Source: Caulobacter sp. (lineage in GTDB: Bacteria > Pseudomonadota > Alphaproteobacteria > Caulobacterales > Caulobacteraceae). Taken from it: a DNA stretch of 64,000 bases. The translations under genes and the position numbers were made by a program. How positions within the stretch are numbered: the first letter of the stretch is position 1; each line of letters starts with the position of its first letter. The notes under the pieces were generated by a model, which saw nothing but the letters and a program-made list of their open reading frames with translations, did no database searches and was not told the origin of the DNA. Shown here piece by piece: positions 62,539 to 64,000 of the stretch. Where the stretch lies: positions 62,001 through 126,000 of the forward strand of contig JAUXMY010000017.1 of assembly GCA_030683005.1 (NCBI GenBank), read 5' to 3'.

Positions 62539-63996
62539 TCAGGCTCCGACAAAGAGGCCGTGGAAGGTGACGGGCAGCGCGACACCGGCGGCCCAGCTGA
62601 CCAGCGGTCCGGCGGCAACACGTCGGGCGTCGAACGCATGCAGCTCCGTGCGGCGGGCGGCGAGGTTGATGCTCGTGCCGACCAGCCAGCCGTCGAACTC
62701 GGCCTCGCCGCCGGGTCGCGGAACGAAGACCATTTCCTCGACGATGTGGCCGGGGCCGAAGTCGTAGGCGTCGCTCCTGCCCGTCTTCCAGTCTGTCACC
62801 GCGACCGCCTGCATCAGCGGGTGGATGTCGGCGCCCCGGGTCAGGTGGACCGTGCGGCGGCGGGCCAGCCCGGCGAAGCGCGGATCGGCCCGTGGGAACT
62901 CCCCGGACTGACCGGTCCGGGTGATGTCGACCGCGCCGCCCGGCCGCAGCGTGACCAGCGCCATGGCCGGATCGGCCCCGGCGACATCGCGGCCGGTGAT
63001 GATCGCCGCGCCGCCTTCGATGGCGAACGAGGGGTCCTTGTCGAGGGCGGCGTCGAAGCGGATCGTCCCGTCCGCCTCTTCCCAGGCGTCACCCAGATGA
63101 AAGAAGAAGAAGGGTGGCGCCTCGAAGATTCGACGCTTGCTGAAGTCCCCCTTGTCGACGACCAGGATCTGCGTCCCCAGGTCCGGCCGCCAGCTGAGGC
63201 TGTCCTTGTAGGGCATGGCGAAGCGGTCCTGGATCCAGGGCTGCAGCACAATGACCAGATGCCGCGCCGTGGCGGTGAAGTCGTGGATGTAGCTGGCGCG
63301 CGGCAGGCTGATCGGCTCGGCTGCCTCCAGCGCGCCGTCCGGCGCCAGCCGCCAGACGATGGCCTTCTGGCCGAACAGGCCCAGATTCCAGACGCGGCCG
63401 CCCGGCTCGACCCGCGGATGGGCGAGGAACGGCATGTGGGCCAGATCCGGCCGTAGGGTCTTGAAACCCTTCGTCTCCAGCGTGACGGGGTCGAAGCCCA
63501 TGGGCGAGCCGGACTCCCAAAGCGCCCACATCTCGCCGCCCGCCGCCATCACCGAGATGTTGGCCGGGTTTGCGTCATCGTTGTTCGCGCCGCGGGCGCC
63601 CTTGCGGTGCGGCGTACCGAAGCCGGGCGTGACGACGCCGTTCGCCGCCGTGTCGGCGCGACGCTTGGGCGTGTCGAGGAAGCGGGCGGCCAGGCTGGCC
63701 TGACCCTCGTCGATCCGGAACGCGCGGACCATGCCGTCGCCGTCGAACCAGTGCAGGGCCGATCCGCCCGGACGATGGAACTTCGCCGGTCCGTTGCGGA
63801 ACAGGGTCCCCGAGAGGGCGACCGGCGCGCGCCCGTGCAGGCGCCGCAGCGCCTGACGCGGAATGTCGGCCTCGACATCGGCGACGCCGAGGGTCCAGTC
63901 CCCGGCGCTGGCCGCCGCGGCGTGCAGGACATCGGGGCCCAGCGCGACGGCGGCGATGCCGGCGGCGGCGGTGGAGAGAAACGAGCGGCGATCCAT
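62539..63996 (-). CDS. Carotenoid oxygenase family protein (carotenoid/stilbene cleavage), Tat-exported
   Basis: This 485-residue non-haem iron enzyme has a Tat-type leader (MDRRSFLSTAAAGIAAVALG) and a seven-bladed propeller that binds Fe2+ through four His: His193 in LAHPR, His238 in YIHDF, His300 in FFHLGD and His479 in TFHGLF. All four are present. The family cleaves C=C bonds in carotenoids, apocarotenals or lignin-derived stilbenes using O2; the substrate cannot be told. Export to the periplasm is unusual for carotenoid enzymes. It is the first gene of the unit with DUF2306. Confidence 0.9.
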   Translation of the reverse strand: MDRRSFLSTAAAGIAAVALGPDVLHAAAASAGDWTLGVADVEADIPRQALRRLHGRAPVALSGTLFRNGPAKFHRPGGSALHWFDGDGMVRAFRIDEGQASLAARFLDTPKRRADTAANGVVTPGFGTPHRKGARGANNDDANPANISVMAAGGEMWALWESGSPMGFDPVTLETKGFKTLRPDLAHMPFLAHPRVEPGGRVWNLGLFGQKAIVWRLAPDGALEAAEPISLPRASYIHDFTATARHLVIVLQPWIQDRFAMPYKDSLSWRPDLGTQILVVDKGDFSKRRIFEAPPFFFFHLGDAWEEADGTIRFDAALDKDPSFAIEGGAAIITGRDVAGADPAMALVTLRPGGAVDITRTGQSGEFPRADPRFAGLARRRTVHLTRGADIHPLMQAVAVTDWKTGRSDAYDFGPGHIVEEMVFVPRPGGEAEFDGWLVGTSINLAARRTELHAFDARRVAAGPLVSWAAGVALPVTFHGLFVGA

Positions 63997-64000
63997 GGCG

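Overview
This is a GC-rich, densely packed stretch of an alphaproteobacterial chromosome, most likely from the Caulobacterales (Caulobacter, Phenylobacterium or Brevundimonas type). The pointers are the Cpa-type Tad pilus genes, the HutF/HutG histidine pathway, a large TonB-dependent receptor, a DHS-like polyamine enzyme next to a type III decarboxylase, and a probable PlcP/Agt lipid-remodelling pair. No phage, insertion sequence, CRISPR array, rRNA or tRNA was seen. The assignment comes from gene content, not from a marker gene.

Layout. 1-1680: 3' end of cobyric acid synthase and guaD. 1842-8583: a six-gene Tad/Cpa secretion block (cpaB, cpaC, cpaE, cpaF, tadB, tadC) with no pilin, prepilin peptidase, cpaD or pseudopilins. 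8667-11533: membrane-anchored sulfatase and a GST-like protein. 11573-18988: a complete histidine-utilisation locus, hutI divergent from hutF-hutC-hutU-hutH-hutG. 19537-22289: DUF885 peptidase-like protein, a DUF6356 protein and a TetR regulator. 22407-26985: a metallophosphoesterase/glycosyltransferase pair convergent with phnCDE; both arms have Pho-box-like sequence upstream, so this reads as a phosphate-starvation region. 27307-29729: ornithine/lysine decarboxylase and a deoxyhypusine-synthase-like enzyme, probably putrescine to homospermidine. 29800-42882: mixed genes (Ca/Na exchanger, acid phosphatase-like protein, Zur, thioesterase, hydrolase, SH3 protein, dienoyl-CoA isomerase-like protein, anti-sigma-like protein, pentapeptide protein, CorA, CHAP protein, acyltransferase, TerC). 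42898-48663: priA, transaldolase, DUF484, xerC, esterase. 48778-58617: TCA-cycle genes on the minus strand (sucC-sucD, then sucA-sucB, then three small genes and lpd). 58795-63996: TonB receptor, TetR regulator, DUF2306 membrane protein and a carotenoid/stilbene-type oxygenase.

The most structured non-coding DNA is a set of dispersed palindromic elements: two copies of a roughly 122-bp family (18076 and 33111), each starting 3 bp after a stop codon; a perfect 30-bp inverted repeat (18998-19104); an inverted REP-like doublet before xerC; and a 116-bp element after xerC. Several regulatory palindromes sit upstream of the sulfatase, the first TetR gene and the TonB receptor. Most of the window is ordinary core metabolism. 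I see no clearly new defence or mobile system. The strongest hypotheses are the phosphate-stress lipid module, the polyamine pair, and the candidate uptake-and-cleavage cluster at the right end.
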